The notes under the pieces: generated by a model
Database searches by the model: none
What the model was told of the DNA's origin: nothing
The model's input: only the letters and a program-made list of their open reading frames with translations
Shown: positions 25,303-38,505 of the stretch, piece by piece
Layout: each line of letters begins with the position of its first letter
How positions within the stretch are numbered: the first letter of the stretch is position 1
Translations under genes and position numbers: made by a program
NCBI GenBank assembly: GCA_012295275.1
Contig: CM022672.1
Coordinates: forward strand, 23,262,476-23,326,475
DNA length: 64,000 nt
Source: Chrysomallon squamiferum
Taxonomy: Eukaryota; Mollusca; Gastropoda; Neomphalida; Peltospiridae
Direction of reading: 5' to 3'

Positions 25303-25630
25303 GTATGTATGTCTTTAATATTGTATAGCCATTAACAAAATCTATAATTTGGTAAAATATTTATTAAGTATAACAACAGTTTTATTTGTAAAATGATCTT
25401 TAAAATTTATTTTATTTATGTTACTTAAAAAGTATTTTTGCGTTGAGCGTTGATTTAAGGATAAACTAAATATTAATTAAATACTATTTGCTTGAGCATA
25501 GCACTGGTAGTTTGGGCTTGTTAGTCCGAGATAGAAAACTCGATACAGCCATTCTGATAACGACTAATTAACAACATAGTTTCAAAATTCCCTATTTATA
25601 TTTTTAATTCCAGCCTTCAAAACCTTCAAA

Positions 25631-26002
25631 ATGATGAAACTCATAATCCTCGCCTTGGCTTGCCTGTCCATGGCAGCTGCCATGGGCTTCCATCATGGCT
25701 ACGGCCATGGAGGATATGGTTCTGGCTGGGGCTACGGAGGCTGGGGCTATGGTCTTGGAGCCGGTTACGGAGTGGGATACGCCCCCGTAATGTCCTACGG
25801 TTGGGGACCTAGCTATGGAGGTTATGGATTGGGACTTGGCTACGGCGGTTTCGGCGGCTACCACGGCTACGGCTTGGGAGGACTTGGCTGGGGAGGACTG
25901 GGTGGTGGCGTAGGTGTTGGTGTTGGTGTTGGTGTTGGCGTTGGAGTCGGCGCTGGAATCGGCGCTGGAATCGGCGGTATTGGACACCATGGATATTATT
26001 AA
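25631..26002 (+). CDS. D: secreted Gly/Tyr-rich protein, 123 aa
   Basis: Close paralog of A. It has the signal peptide MMKLIILALACLSMAAA, then MGFHHGYGHGGYGSGWGYG, a VGYAPVMSYGWGPSYGG segment, GLGWGGLGGG, a GVG dipeptide-like run and GIGHHGYY. Compared with A it has a His-rich N-terminus and a shorter GLGWGG tract. Exon 2 starts at 25614; like A it carries the CCTTCAAAACCTTCAAA duplication before ATGATG. Stop TAA abuts donor GTAAAT at 26003. Confidence 0.88.
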   Translation: MMKLIILALACLSMAAAMGFHHGYGHGGYGSGWGYGGWGYGLGAGYGVGYAPVMSYGWGPSYGGYGLGLGYGGFGGYHGYGLGGLGWGGLGGGVGVGVGVGVGVGVGAGIGAGIGGIGHHGYY

Positions 26003-26236
26003 GTAAATATGATAATTTTCAGTCATTATTCTATTTTCATTCAGATTTGTTTAGGAAAAAAAAGGATAAATTAACACTTAGAAGAAAAAAATGAAAGAAG
26101 CAGACACACATACAAAAGGAAATACATGCTCAGAAAAAGAACAAATCTTCAAACCACATTAAAAATTCCAAGATATCTTTTCCTTAAGAGTCATAATGAT
26201 ACTGCTGATGAAGATGATAATAATAACAATAACATT

Positions 26237-26275
<39 letters not shown>

Positions 26276-26418
26276 GCAACGACAACAACAACAAAAATCA
26301 TAATGACAGTATACGCTGATTAGATTTATATTCTTTATTCCATTCCCTGAAAACAAAATGTCATAAAAACAAAATGTCTAGGTATATATATATATAAATA
26401 TATGTCTCTTTTGTACAG

Positions 26419-26545
26419 ATAATTCCGGAAAAACTCAACACTTCCGCTGGTGAAAACAAATTCAAACGTTACGGTTTTTGGACTATGATAAACTCTCAGT
26501 TTGTGTAAACGTTTACATGAATAAAATTTGCTTTGCAAAATATTT
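26419..26545 (+). terminator. 3'UTR exon and poly(A) signal of gene D
   Basis: Acceptor TTGTACAG ends at 26418. TGTAAACGTTTACA (26504-26517) precedes GAATAAAATTTGC (AATAAA 26520-26525). Confidence 0.75.
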
Positions 26546-26955
26546 GTCAGTTACTATTTATTTATTTATATATTTTTGAATTTTTGATCGTAAACAGATC
26601 GCTGATTATTACATGACAGTAAAAGGTAGTACATCTGTTTAAAAAGATATTTAAAAAAAAAGTTATATTTGTGTAAAACATTCATTTTAGAACTGAAACG
26701 AAAACACATTTCATAAAAAAAAAAAAATTAATAAGAAGAAGGTCGTTTATTTACGATAACAATACTGAATATAAAAATAAATAAATAGGTAACAAAAACT
26801 AAACACAACCTGAAATAAAAGGCTCTCGCGTCTTTCAAACTTTATAAACAAAATGTGTGCTATTAAACGTTGTGCTTTGTCATTCATTATTAAACTTAAT
26901 TATTCATTACGAGACAAAATTTGATAATATTCATAAAAAGAATTCACATGTTCGT

Positions 26956-27180
26956 TTAAAACATATGTAATATCATCGAAGATACGGCAAAATAATAAAA
27001 AGTGCAGTTATTTTCAACCCGATCCTTACTAAAAGGACAGACATGTTGTGTTAAAGCAACAGCTGGCCTGTTATATTTTCCTGTTTCAACATTTAAAGGG
27101 AGGCTACCAGCTGTAAATTCGGATAAAAGCTTTATATGTGGTCTGAGAATAATTATTTGAGTAAATAATTCAGGATACAA
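26956..27180 (-). pseudogene. Possible LINE ORF2 C-terminal tail remnant
   Basis: The minus-strand frame contains PHIKLLSEFTAGSLPLNVET, then GKYNRPAV and CPFSKDRVENNCTF. This resembles the tail of invertebrate non-LTR retrotransposon proteins (pattern LxxExGRYxRPxxP...CxxCxxxxxEDExHFLxxC). A cysteine of the CxxC pair is replaced by Ser. No reverse transcriptase domain is next to it, so it is a decayed piece. Confidence 0.5.
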
Positions 27181-28240
27181 TATTTAAAAACATTATCCAT
27201 AAAATCTTAATTTATTACTCCGTAACTGATTTTTGTCGTTCCATAAAACGTTATAAAAGTCTTACTCGTCGTTTCTATTTAAAATGACTTTGGCTGGGTT
27301 CGATAAACACACATGCACTGATTTCTGGGTTTTTTTCCGACAGCTGTTAATTAGTGTTTAAGAAAAATGTATCTTACTGATCATCTCAGATGCTGATTTA
27401 ATGTTCGAACTGTTAATTAGACCAATAAAACAAAACTATAAATAAAACTGAATTTAAAGTGTAAAGGAAATAACAAGTCAGTATATATATCTAATGACAT
27501 GTGAACAAGTTATAATACTAAATGTTTACAATATTTACGCAGTGAAGTTAGAGAAACGAATAAAATAAGGTGTTGTTGTAATATGAAAAATAGTCCAAGA
27601 GAGATAACTCGGTTGAAAGTTATACGTTAAGATTTTGTTTTCGTTTTAAAACAGTGAGTTATTATAATATTTATAACACAGAATTTTATCAGTGACCTAT
27701 GTCTAGATATAGAAATAATATGCAAAGTCGAACATAAGTATATCGATAAAAAATTTCATAAAAAAAATAAATAAAAATAATAATTACAAGAAGAACATTG
27801 AATCCGCCAACTAAAAAAAAAAAAAAAAAAAAAAAAAAACGCCAAACGAAAAAAACATAAAAACAACCCCTCCAAAAAAAAAAAGTAAAAACAAACAAAA
27901 CTAAACACACAAACGAACCATTCAAAACAATTATATTCAAAAATAATATATATTTTTTTAAGATATAAATTTTTTTTTTCTGAAATAATAATATAATTTT
28001 GTGCATAAAAAAATATATACATATACATACATAAATGCATACACACCCATACATACACACACACAGATAAACACACACATTGTGATGAATTATATACAAG
28101 GACGAATGCCTATAGTCATACATAAATTTTAATATGCATTAATAAACATAAACAGAAAATGCTACACACATTTACATTCGAACGTAAACATATGCACAGG
28201 TACGTACATAGTGACACGCACCCAGAAACACACGTATACA
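27181..28240. other. Gene-free stretch between unit D and the Y-X duplications
   Basis: A/T-rich sequence with poly(A) runs at 27813-27839 and TACA repeats near 28020. I see no GRP exon or promoter here, although the following block matches the downstream flank of X1. Confidence 0.5.
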
Positions 28241-28413
28241 CAACACTGAAAGTATTAATGGCAGTATTGAAAATGTTAATGGTAGTACTCATAAAGTTTC
28301 ATAGATACAGTAAAATTTGACTGACATTCGACAGCTCATTCTAGCACTAACTGATCATATCAACTTTTATCAGTATGTGATCTAGTCCGTTTATTGTTTA
28401 TTTGTGGTTAAAG

Positions 28414-28449
<36 letters not shown>

Positions 28450-28530
28450 TATTTTTTTTTTTTATAAATTAAAAAATAAAAGTATATATATATATATAAT
28501 TTTTTTTTCCGTTTTTCGTTCGATTGTTGA

Positions 28531-28745
28531 CTACAAGTCAACGCCAGTAGTAACTAGATCACTTCTTGTGCCATTCAGCTTCTTCTGAGGAGTTGTTGTA
28601 GTTGTTTAGGTAGTCAGATGCTGTATGTTTGAGCAGTTTTCGAAGACATGTTCAGTCGTCTGTTCTGCTCATCCAGAGGAGCACATGGAAGAAGATAGCA
28701 GCCGGAACTTTTATGCATATGCTTGTCGTGTCCAGTCCTTAATAG
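28531..28745 (-). pseudogene. LINE ORF2 C-terminal remnant
   Basis: Minus-strand pieces read LRTGHDKHMHK, then a Cys-containing block, TCLRKL, and finally QKKLNGTRSDLVTTGVDL followed by a stop. These match in order the end of many LINE proteins (RTGHxRLNxHLY...CPCGxxxQTxEH...LQxKLYGxxxDLxxTxxFIxxTGLDL-stop). Several frameshifts and a deletion of the RTAxFI part show it is dead. Its presence in unit I only suggests insertion after the tandem duplication or loss from unit II. Confidence 0.7.
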
Positions 28746-30439
28746 GAAAAATAATAACTTTTTCATTAAGGGACAGCAACTGCTTTATATAAAATCACTG
28801 ATTTTAAGAATACTTTGAAGCAAATACATTGGTCTTAATTTTCATTGTTATAAAGAAAAATTAATACATATGTGACTTCTATTTTTTTTTGGTTTTCATA
28901 TCCAGTATTATTTTTCTATGATTATGTGTATTTTAGAGAAAGTAACATACCTGGTCTTATAAAAATTGCAACAGCAATGAAAATACAAACAAACAAACTG
29001 AAAAACTGACTAAACAGTTAGCTAACTAACGATCTAATTAACCAACAAACAATCGAAAAAAACCAACAAAAAATCATGTAAAATATATAGAAATATAGCT
29101 GGCCATATGAAACCTGTTTACTCTCCACTAAAGAAAAAAAAAAGTAATAATAAAATATCAAAATAAATTTAAAAAAATATATATATATTAATAATAATAA
29201 TTAAAATAAAATAAAATAAATAAAGTAAATAAATGAATAAATAATAAAATAAAATAAAATAAAAAAATATAAAAAAAACATACAAAATAAAAAAAACATA
29301 AAAAAAACAAGAAACAAACAAACAAAACGTGACAATGCTGCAGAATTTGTAATTTATATAATCTGTAAACAGTTTACAACGCAGATGACGACAGTCTATA
29401 AATACACAAACCTCTCAGTTATTTACAGCTAAAATTAATCAGTTAATCAGTTATATGCGGTGCCGGTCGAAGGAAGCCTGTCTAGGCATTTTGTTGCTAA
29501 ATATCCTGTTTTAAGTTTACTGACATGCTTACTTGATTTTGACAAATGATATGCCGAAGGGTTTGTGCGCAGTTTACCAAGAAAGAAATCCCGGCCAAAG
29601 AACCAGATAAAGTAAAAAATATATACCACCAAAATAACAATTAAAAATAAAAAAAGAACAAAGGAATGGAGGGGAAAAAAAGAGAATGAAACCCAGAAAA
29701 CAAAAGAAAACAAACAAAAATTAAATAGAACAAAAAACAAAAACAAAAAGAACCCAACAACAACAACAAAAACCCCAATAAAAAACACAAACAATATTAA
29801 ATAGAAAAAAAAAGAAGAAAAAAAGTTAATATACAAAATAAATAAATACAAAACAAAGGGAGTCAACTAATAATTATACCAAAGGCAACACGCACAGAAC
29901 AACGTGATGAATAACTATTATAATATTCTAATTTGCACAAGATTTTCAATTGTTCAGAATTTCTATTATGGCTCATTCATTGAATCTTTTATACGCGTAA
30001 TATATCTATACATTAAGAGATACATATACGTAAATAAATATGTACATACATACATATAAATATACTTGCATACATACAAATACACATGCATATATATACG
30101 TACATATATACATACATATTACATACAGACAGACAGATATATGTACGCAGACAACTATTTAGTTTTTATTTAATATGTTTAACATGTTTGTATATTCTGA
30201 CAATGGAATTCTCTCTAAAGCCCTGTTTTTCCTAGTACAGTAATTTTCAGTTGACTAATTTTGAAATGATTATTCTGACGAATGAAAAAGCCATAGGGTT
30301 CTATTTGATTTGACATGTCTCTACCTAGTACAAGAAAACCACCCACTCGTCCTAACAAAGAAGGTGAATTTAAAAAATATAGTAACACGAATAAAAAAAT
30401 CCTAAAAACCTAAACAGCAAACACACAGATAAATAATAT

Positions 30440-30498
<59 letters not shown>

Positions 30499-31330
30499 TG
30501 ATGATGATGATTCTGATGATGATTATAATAATGTTGATGTTGGTGATGATGATGATTTAGTAATAACGGAATAAATATAAGAAACAAAGAAAAAAAAATA
30601 TGATGAAAAAAAAGCAGAAGAAGAGGACGAAGATAAATAACAACAGGAAAATAAAATAATTAAAATTGTAACAAATATATCCGAAAAATTTTTTAAAGAA
30701 ACATAACTAAATATCACAACAACTACTGCTACTACTAACACAGTACAAACATATTTAACAGCTTGTCATTTTGCACGGTTATAAGATCTTTGTTCATTGA
30801 TAATATGAAAGAAGAAAATCATTGTTACTACTACACTGGCTATCATCTATTATAAAAGGGTTCTGTTACTTAGACTGGAGGGAGGCTATTGGAATAACGT
30901 AAGGGGAAGAATTGTAACGTTAATATGGACATAGTTAGGTACATTTTCACTGCTTTGTTTGTTGTTGTTTTGACAAAATATTTTATTTTAATAATGTAAT
31001 ATACTAATATTTTAGACAGCACCTTTATTAATCTTACTAAGTAAATTGTAGTTTTCTTACTTAATTCGGGTAAATAGTTCACCCGATAGAGAAAGAGCTA
31101 ATATAAACACCATCAAGAGGACTTTTTGGATTATTAGTGTATGTCCATTATTGATATATGTCTTGGTTGCCAGGTGATTGAATTTGGAATGAGTAACAGG
31201 TATCAGGATAGGATCCCCGTAAAATGGTGGTCTTGTAATAGCACTGTTAAAACAGTAATTAATTAACATAATAGCTTTAGGTGTTAACAAATGAACAAAC
31301 GAGTTTTGGAGGAAATGATAAAATAATGAC
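28745..31330. other. Gene-free flank upstream of Y1
   Basis: Homologous to 38.5-40.4 kb; contains A-rich low-complexity DNA (29130-29310, 29600-29870), an (AAT)n array at 30445-30495 and no recognisable gene. Confidence 0.55.
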
Positions 31331-31341
31331 ATTCAAAATTA

Positions 31342-31452
31342 GAAACAGGAAACCAATCAATCAAAGTCAGAATTTCTTAATAAAAATGGTGAAATATTTG
31401 ATTCCTTCACCACATCTTCAGAGCCTGCGTAGCTTCAGTTACCACAACCCGG
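31342..31452 (+). promoter_or_regulatory. Promoter and non-coding exon 1 of GRP gene Y1
   Basis: AAACAGGAA (31343-31351) and ATCAAAG (31360-31366) precede a weaker TATA-like TAATAAAAA (31378-31386), about 13 nt away. Exon 1 ends ACCCGG|GTGAGA at 31452. It aligns with the Y2 promoter at 40.46-40.57 kb. Confidence 0.7.
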
Positions 31453-31739
31453 GTGAGATTATTATTTAATTATTATTGTTTTTTTAATACTTTTTTTGTA
31501 TAAATCCATATTTCTTAAATATACCTTTTAGCATTTTGGAGATATGTCAAAAGTAAGAAATAGTCTCGGACACTGAAAAAAGTAAAGAATCTTTTTTGTT
31601 TTTTAATGATAAAAATTACTAAAAAAAACAACAACAACAATAAAACAATGAAACAATAATTATGTAGCAGCAGTAGTAGACGTGATAAAATGAATAGCCG
31701 TTTATAATAAGATTAAAAGAAAGAAGAAAGCTTACTAAC

Positions 31740-31876
31740 ATATACGCATAGGTATATCTGTCTGTATCTCTGTCTGTCTATCTCTATCTATCTGTCTATC
31801 TATCTATATATCTCTTTTTATCTGTTTTCTAACAACTATCTATCTATCTATCTATCTGTATCTATCTATCTGTCTA

Positions 31877-31910
<34 letters not shown>

Positions 31911-31930
31911 GATCTATCTATCTATCTATA
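31740..31930. repeat. (TCTA)n/(TCTG)n microsatellite in intron 1 of Y1
   Basis: Long interrupted tetranucleotide array just before the exon 2 acceptor. Confidence 0.95.
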
Positions 31931-31956
31931 TTATACAATTTATTCCAGCCTTCAAG

Positions 31957-32397
31957 ATGATGAAAGTTATTATCCTCGCCTTAGCCTGCCTGTCCATTAC
32001 CTCTGCTTTCAGCTTTGGCTACGGCCTAGGCGGCTATGGATATGGCATGGGATACGGCCTGGGCGGCTATGGCATGGGATATGGCCTGGGCGGCTATGGC
32101 TTGGGATATGGCCTGGGCGGCTATGGATATGGCATGGGATACGGCCTGGGCGGCTATGGATATGGCATGGGATACGGCATGGGCGGCTATGGCTTGGGAT
32201 ACGGCCTGGGCGGCTATGGCTTGGGATACGGCCTGGGCGGATATGGCTATGGCTTGGGTTATGGCATGGGCGGATATGGCTATGGCATGGGTTATGGCAT
32301 GGGCGGATACGGCTACGGCATGGGATATGGTATGGGCGGATACGGCATGGGATATTGCCTTGGTCTTGGAGGTCTTGGTCTTGGGGGTTTGTTTTGA
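31957..32397 (+). CDS. Y1: secreted Gly/Tyr/Met-rich protein, 146 aa
   Basis: Signal peptide MMKVIILALACLSITSA, then FSFGYG and about ten copies of an 8-11-residue unit of the type GGYG(YG)MGYGL, alternating Met and Leu. The end is MGYCLGLGGLGLGGLF, with a single Cys near the C-terminus that could allow dimer formation. Exon 2 starts at 31949 (TTCCAG|CCTTCAAG) and ends at 32431 (ATCAG|GTAATT), 34 nt after the TGA. The repeats are nearly perfect at the DNA level, pointing to recent slippage. Paralog of Y2. Confidence 0.87.
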   Translation: MMKVIILALACLSITSAFSFGYGLGGYGYGMGYGLGGYGMGYGLGGYGLGYGLGGYGYGMGYGLGGYGYGMGYGMGGYGLGYGLGGYGLGYGLGGYGYGLGYGMGGYGYGMGYGMGGYGYGMGYGMGGYGMGYCLGLGGLGLGGLF

Positions 32398-32772
32398 ACC
32401 CTGAACGTATTAAAGAATTAATATAAATCAGGTAATTTATTTGTTTTCAGTTAAACTCTGTACCTGAAACCTGTGAGACAGTCAGTCTCTCTGCCTCTCT
32501 ATTCTTTTCTTTCATTTTATTGTAGATATGAAATATATCCTTTCTGTAAGTCTATGGTGTTGTAAGATACAAGTGAAATACTTATTTCCGTCAAATTATA
32601 ACGTACAAACCCATGGTCATTAGAGACTTTTATTCTATTTCATTTCCCCTATGTTTTCATTTGTGCCTTTTAGCAAATTTTAATTTTCAAGAAATAATAA
32701 TAATAATAACAACAAAAAATAAAAAAAAAATAAAAAAATAAATTAAGTCCTTTCTTTTATTGCCTTTTTCAG

Positions 32773-32870
32773 GTTTTGACAATCATTCGGAAAGAAGAAT
32801 TCCAAAAAAGAATTTGGAAGCCAGGAAAAGAAAACTGTTACAAAAATTAATAAAATTTCAAGTTACAAAA
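32773..32870 (+). terminator. 3'UTR exon and poly(A) signal of Y1
   Basis: Acceptor TTTTTCAG ends at 32772. The exon begins GTTTTGACAATCATTCGG and has AATAAAATTTC at 32849. Homologous exons are at 42400 and 44088. Confidence 0.7.
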
Positions 32871-33414
32871 TTATTAGTTTGTTATATATTTTTACATGTG
32901 TATATGTGTGTATGTATGTGTGTGTGGGTGTATGTACGTATGTATGTATGTATGTATGTACGTATCTATGTGTGTGTGTGTATATGTATGTTTTCATGGA
33001 TACATGTATATATGTTTATATCTTTGTATGTAAGTATCTATATCTACCTTTATAGGAAAGAAATCTTGTAATTTTTAATATTGCTTAATATTCATATCAG
33101 TTTTTTTGATTTTATAAAAAATAAAAGCAAAAAGCTTATCCGAAAACAACATTCAGATATATGCATATATATATATAGAAACAGAAAATCTTAATACACA
33201 GACATTTTCAGAATAAGTATGATTATATAACAGCGACAGGCACGCCCACACATAGAAATACACACACACACGCCTAGATACACACGCAATTCTCTTTCTC
33301 TCGCTATCAAAATGCATATGCCGCGAGTTAAGATTAAGTTTTTAAAATCTTCATTATAGATTACATTTAATTGCTACTGCCAAACGTGTTAATTATAACA
33401 TATAATTTTCAGAG

Positions 33415-33934
<520 letters not shown>

Positions 33935-34352
33935 GGCAGGAGCTGGTCACTTTTTCTGCATGCAAAAAATAATTTGTTTTCTGCGTTTACCTCCCTTGAA
34001 TTGGTAAATTGCTGAAATTTTTCATGTAGTCGATTCTGATTTCTACAACAAGAATGAAACTAATAGAATGTAATACAACAGCAACACTCGAATTTGTAAA
34101 TTATTTCACTAAAAACTGTTTGCAAAACCTGTGTTGTTTACTTTTTTTGAGTTAAATTGTGTGTATTTTTGTAATTATATATAAATGTATACATGATAAT
34201 ATGTAGGTAATTAATCAATTAATCGCGAAACCCCCCAACATTTTACGTTTTTTCCTTTCTGTTGGTGTAATCCATTGCATTTAATGTCTGTTTTAAATTA
34301 TTATCTGCAGAATTTTAAAAATAAACAACACTTTATACAATAAGAAGATTGG

Positions 34353-34403
<51 letters not shown>

Positions 34404-35026
34404 ACAAGCGTCTGAAATATCAGTAAACATTTGATTTTGAGTGCGGATAAATCTGCTATAAACTTCTGTTATGTAATTAGGCTTTAGAAGATGAATTACT
34501 ATTTCACAATCACTGCAGAAGATTATTTGTTATTTTTTTCATATTATTACATTTAAATATTGAAAACATTTACTCTCGTTAGAATTGCTAATCTGATAAG
34601 AAAAAATAAAAATAAAATATAAAGTAACAACAACAACAACATTATTATTAATAATAAATATAATAAAATAAAGAAAAAACAAAACAGTACTAACTTTATT
34701 GGGTAGCAGCTTGTAAAAGATCAGTATTGCTTTATCTACTGTGATTATCTGACAAATACAGTTCGCTAATGTATAACATCTGGATGAGAGTCAAACTATG
34801 ATAAATATCCCTTAATTATATACATGTTGTCACTATTTCAAAATGTCACCTGAAGGTAACTTATTATTCCTCATATTTAATTACATTTAAATACAGAACA
34901 TTTCTTTTGTAAAGGAGTTCCCAACCATCCCTGTCCAGTAATTTACCAGTTGTCCGTATGAATATAAAACCCGAGTGTTTCGAAATAATACAAACTTTAC
35001 ATAAGTAAGGTTCGTTTATGATAGTG

Positions 35027-35100
<74 letters not shown>

Positions 35101-35313
35101 CAGAAATGAGTAACATTACATACGGAAGTTTTGATTTACAGCAAAATTAATCACGTTTTAGATACACACCCATAAAATCACTGATAACAGGAAACCCAGT
35201 TGTAACGTCATGTGAAGAAAAAAAAATGACTGTTTAGTTCGAACAAGTATGAATATAAATGAAACGATTAATGAAATAATTAATGTAATGTTCTATTAAA
35301 GCAAAAACCATTA

Positions 35314-35367
<54 letters not shown>

Positions 35368-36462
35368 GGGGAGAAAATCCGTAAACAGCACTCTATCAAA
35401 AATAAATGGACAAATGACTATATCTAAATTTTTTATCCCATATCTGTGGGTTCACCCTGTAATAAAACAAGAATTAAAACAACACGGCACAGGATGGTAC
35501 TTATAAAGTTAATGAAGAACAAGATCATTCACTAAATCTTCTTACTAATCTTCTACTGTACTAAGCCAAGGCTCGCTTGGACACAAAAGACATCATTTTT
35601 GGTTTACTTGTCCAAAATTAAAAGGTACAGTTAAAAGATCATTGCACGATTATTCTAAAATACTGACACAAATACCTTTTCTGGAAAAATCGGGTTCCTT
35701 GGATTGTTTACCCAAAGGCAACACTACTATTAGGACCACTGCATCAATTCTGCTAACCAATTTACCAAAATTGTTGTTATTAATCCAGACACTATTATCA
35801 AAATTTCTGGATTATTAATCCACCACTGAAATACAATCCATTAGCTTACTTTGACAAAACGTATATTAGTATTCAATCCCCAGAGTTTGCAGAGTTCAAA
35901 GGCAAACGGATTTTAATTTGGTAACATTACACTGTAGTTCTGTGATTATAATATTTTTTCATTTATCACTGAAGTAAAAATTAAGAGAAATGCGACACAT
36001 TAGTAAAACCAATATGACTAATGAGGGATGGATCAGCGATTCCAGAAAAGGTGCAGAAGGTGACAAATGAATTGTGCTTAAAAATAGAGAAAATATTTTA
36101 TAAAATAAATAAATAAATAAATAAATAAATAAATACTATGAACAGTACAACAACAATAACCAAAACAATAAATGAATAAATGAATGCATGAATGAATGAA
36201 TGAATGAATGCATGAATGAATGAATGAATGAATGAATGAAAATTGATGATCTAACTGAAGGATTTTCTTTGATTTCGCTGATGTATAATTTATCTAGAAT
36301 GACGCATTCTTCAAAAATAGTAATTAATAGACTTTTTGACAGAATGGCCTTAGGAACGAAAAAAAAAAAAAATTATGGAAAAAATGTATTTTGTATAAAA
36401 TCTAATATTAAAAAAATGACATTTTAAGCAAAAAAGTTGCAAATATATTACATTTTAAATTA

Positions 36463-36590
36463 GAAACAGGAACGATGAATCGATCAAAATCATCAAATTT
36501 TCTTTATAAAAGCCAAATGGTTTGCAGTTCTTTCACCACAGCCTCTGAAGCCCTCCGTAGTTACTGATACAGCTTAGAGCAGCATCCCAG
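36463..36590 (+). promoter_or_regulatory. Promoter and non-coding exon 1 of GRP gene X1
   Basis: AAACAGGAA (36464-36472) and ATCAAAA (36483-36489) lie 15 nt before TATAAAAG (36505-36512). Exon 1 ends ATCCCAG|GTACGT at 36590 and is almost identical to that of X2. Confidence 0.8.
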
Positions 36591-36664
36591 GTACGTTTAC
36601 TATTATTATTATTATTACCATTGTTATTCAGGTTCATGCAATTATGTGTATGTGTTTTTGAATT

Positions 36665-36712
<48 letters not shown>

Positions 36713-37034
36713 AATTCAAAAAATCATACACATATCATTATTATTATTATTATTGTTGTTACTACTGCTACTACTATTGCTTCTATTACTGCTACTACGA
36801 CTTCTACAACTATCTGTTATTATTATCTTGTATTACTCTTATGTGATATAAACATTTCAGAATTTAGTTTTACTAAGAAGGTTGAAAGATGGATAATTTA
36901 GTCCAATATTTAAATTCGTTTCTAGTGAAGAATATTTTATTTCAACATTTAAGTAAATAATTAATTTACATTATAAAACAATTATTTATTATAATTATTT
37001 GGAATACTGTTTGTTTTTAATTCCAGTCTTCAAA

Positions 37035-37709
37035 ATGATGAAAACTATTATCCTACTCCTGGCATGTCTGTCCATGACACTTGCCTTTAAAAGTTATGGC
37101 CATGGAAATCTCGGCGCTGGTGTAGTAGGAGTTGGTTTGGGCAGTGGTGTTGGCGTCGGTTTGGGCAGTGGTGTTGGCGTCGGTTTGGGCAGTGGTGTTG
37201 CCGTCGGTGTAGGAAGTGGTGTTGGCGGCGGTGTTGGCGTCGGTGTGGGAAGTGGTGTTGGCTTGGGAAGCGGCGTTGGCGTTGGTTTTGGCGCTGGAGG
37301 TTTGGGCATGGGCACTGGCATAGCAGCCGTGCCGGTCACAAGTTACAGCCTGGTCCCTGTCTACGGAAGTTACGGCATGGGACCTGGCTACGGCGCAGGA
37401 TTCGGCACTGGTATGGGCTATGGCATGGGCTATGGAGGATACGGCGCTGGATTAGGCATGGGCTATGGAGGATACGGAGTCGGAATTGGAATGGGCATGG
37501 GCTTGGGCTTGGGAGGATACGGCTTGGGTATGGGCTACGGAGGAGGATACGGAGGATTCGGAGGATACGGAGGATACGGAGGATACGGAGGATACGGCAT
37601 GGGATATGGAATGCCCATTGGAGGCGTAGCCATTGGAGGCGTTGGCCATGGAGTTGCCGTTGGCCACGGTGTTGGTGTGGCTGTTGGAGGCAGCAGATAC
37701 GGAAAATAG
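37035..37709 (+). CDS. X1: secreted Gly/Val/Tyr-rich protein, 224 aa
   Basis: Signal peptide [17 protein letters not shown], then [12 protein letters not shown]. Next is an elastin- or silk-like block of GVGVGLGSG repeats, a linker [18 protein letters not shown], a long [10 protein letters not shown] block including [10 protein letters not shown], four GGYGGYG steps, and a C-terminal [15 protein letters not shown] run ending GGSRYGK. The frame starts at ATGATG after TTCCAG|TCTTCAAA (exon 2 from 37027); the upstream ATG at 36999 is intronic. Stop TAG is 10 nt before donor GTAAGT. The two-block layout (GVG then GYG) is shared only with X2. It is the longest GRP here. Confidence 0.87.
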   Translation: MMKTIILLLACLSMTLAFKSYGHGNLGAGVVGVGLGSGVGVGLGSGVGVGLGSGVAVGVGSGVGGGVGVGVGSGVGLGSGVGVGFGAGGLGMGTGIAAVPVTSYSLVPVYGSYGMGPGYGAGFGTGMGYGMGYGGYGAGLGMGYGGYGVGIGMGMGLGLGGYGLGMGYGGGYGGFGGYGGYGGYGGYGMGYGMPIGGVAIGGVGHGVAVGHGVGVAVGGSRYGK

Positions 37710-37884
37710 ATGTTTGCTAGTAAGTACATATTTATGTTGAAATTATTAGCGTTTGTGTCCTTTCTTCACTGACTTTTCATTTGCCTTTTTTTCTTTCTTC
37801 TACCGTTTTTGATTTCATCTGTAATCTTTTTTCTTTCCACTTTTCTCTTGTTTTCATATTTCCTTTCAATAAATGAACGAATGA

Positions 37885-38055
37885 ATCTATCTATCTATCG
37901 ATCTATCTTTCTATCTATCTATCGATCTATCTTTCTATCTATCTATCTGTCTGTCTATCTGTCTGCCTGCCTGTCCGTCCATCTATCTGTCTGTCTGCCT
38001 GTCCGTCCATCTATCTGTCTGTCCGTCTGTCTGTCTGTTTTTCTGTCTGTCTGAC
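37885..38055. repeat. (ATCT)n/(GTCT)n microsatellite in the 3'UTR intron of X1
   Basis: Interrupted tetranucleotide array. Confidence 0.9.
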
Positions 38056-38337
38056 TATTATATATACATTTATCTACCTATATATCTGGCTCTCTCTGTG
38101 TATATTTGTCAGTCTGTAGGAATTGGTTTGGGCAATCTAATCTACTGATATTTATCTTGTTATTTTCTTTTTGTCCGTATATTTTCTTACGAGAAAAAAT
38201 GCTGAAGAATTTTAAAATTACTTTTAATTTATAAAACATCCAGATGTGTTTTCTGTAAAAACGTATTAATGTTTAAATTCTCTGAATTTTTTCTTTTAAC
38301 ATAAATTGACACACACTTTTTCTTTGTTTATTCAAAG

Positions 38338-38505
38338 GTACCGGGCTTCGTATATGAAGATCGCATCCCTCATTTGATTATGAAGAAGATAACTGTATAA
38401 TTCTTAATGTCATTCTAAGGAAGACTTTGTAACCAGTAATTTAATTGTAACCAACAGTGTTTGGACATATTGTATTTTGAAGTTATTAAAGTATTGAAAG
38501 CATTA
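38338..38505 (+). terminator. Probable 3'UTR exon of X1
   Basis: Acceptor TTCAAAG ends at 38337. The best poly(A) signal is ATTAAA at 38485-38490; no AATAAA was found nearby. It is less certain than the other 3' exons. Confidence 0.5.

Larger units (their letters stand above)
23690..26900 (+). repeat. Duplication unit D
   Basis: Direct copy of the A/C unit with gene D. Its left end matches 10.72 and 19.26 kb (CTTTTCTTGGTTCTAACC type). It lacks the SINE-like block: the sequence passes straight from GATTATTAC to ATGACAGTAAAAG at about 26611. Confidence 0.75.

Noticed and set aside
31740-31930. Tetranucleotide and other tandem arrays as CRISPR or satellite arrays
   Set aside because: They are simple-sequence repeats without unique spacers, in a eukaryotic setting.
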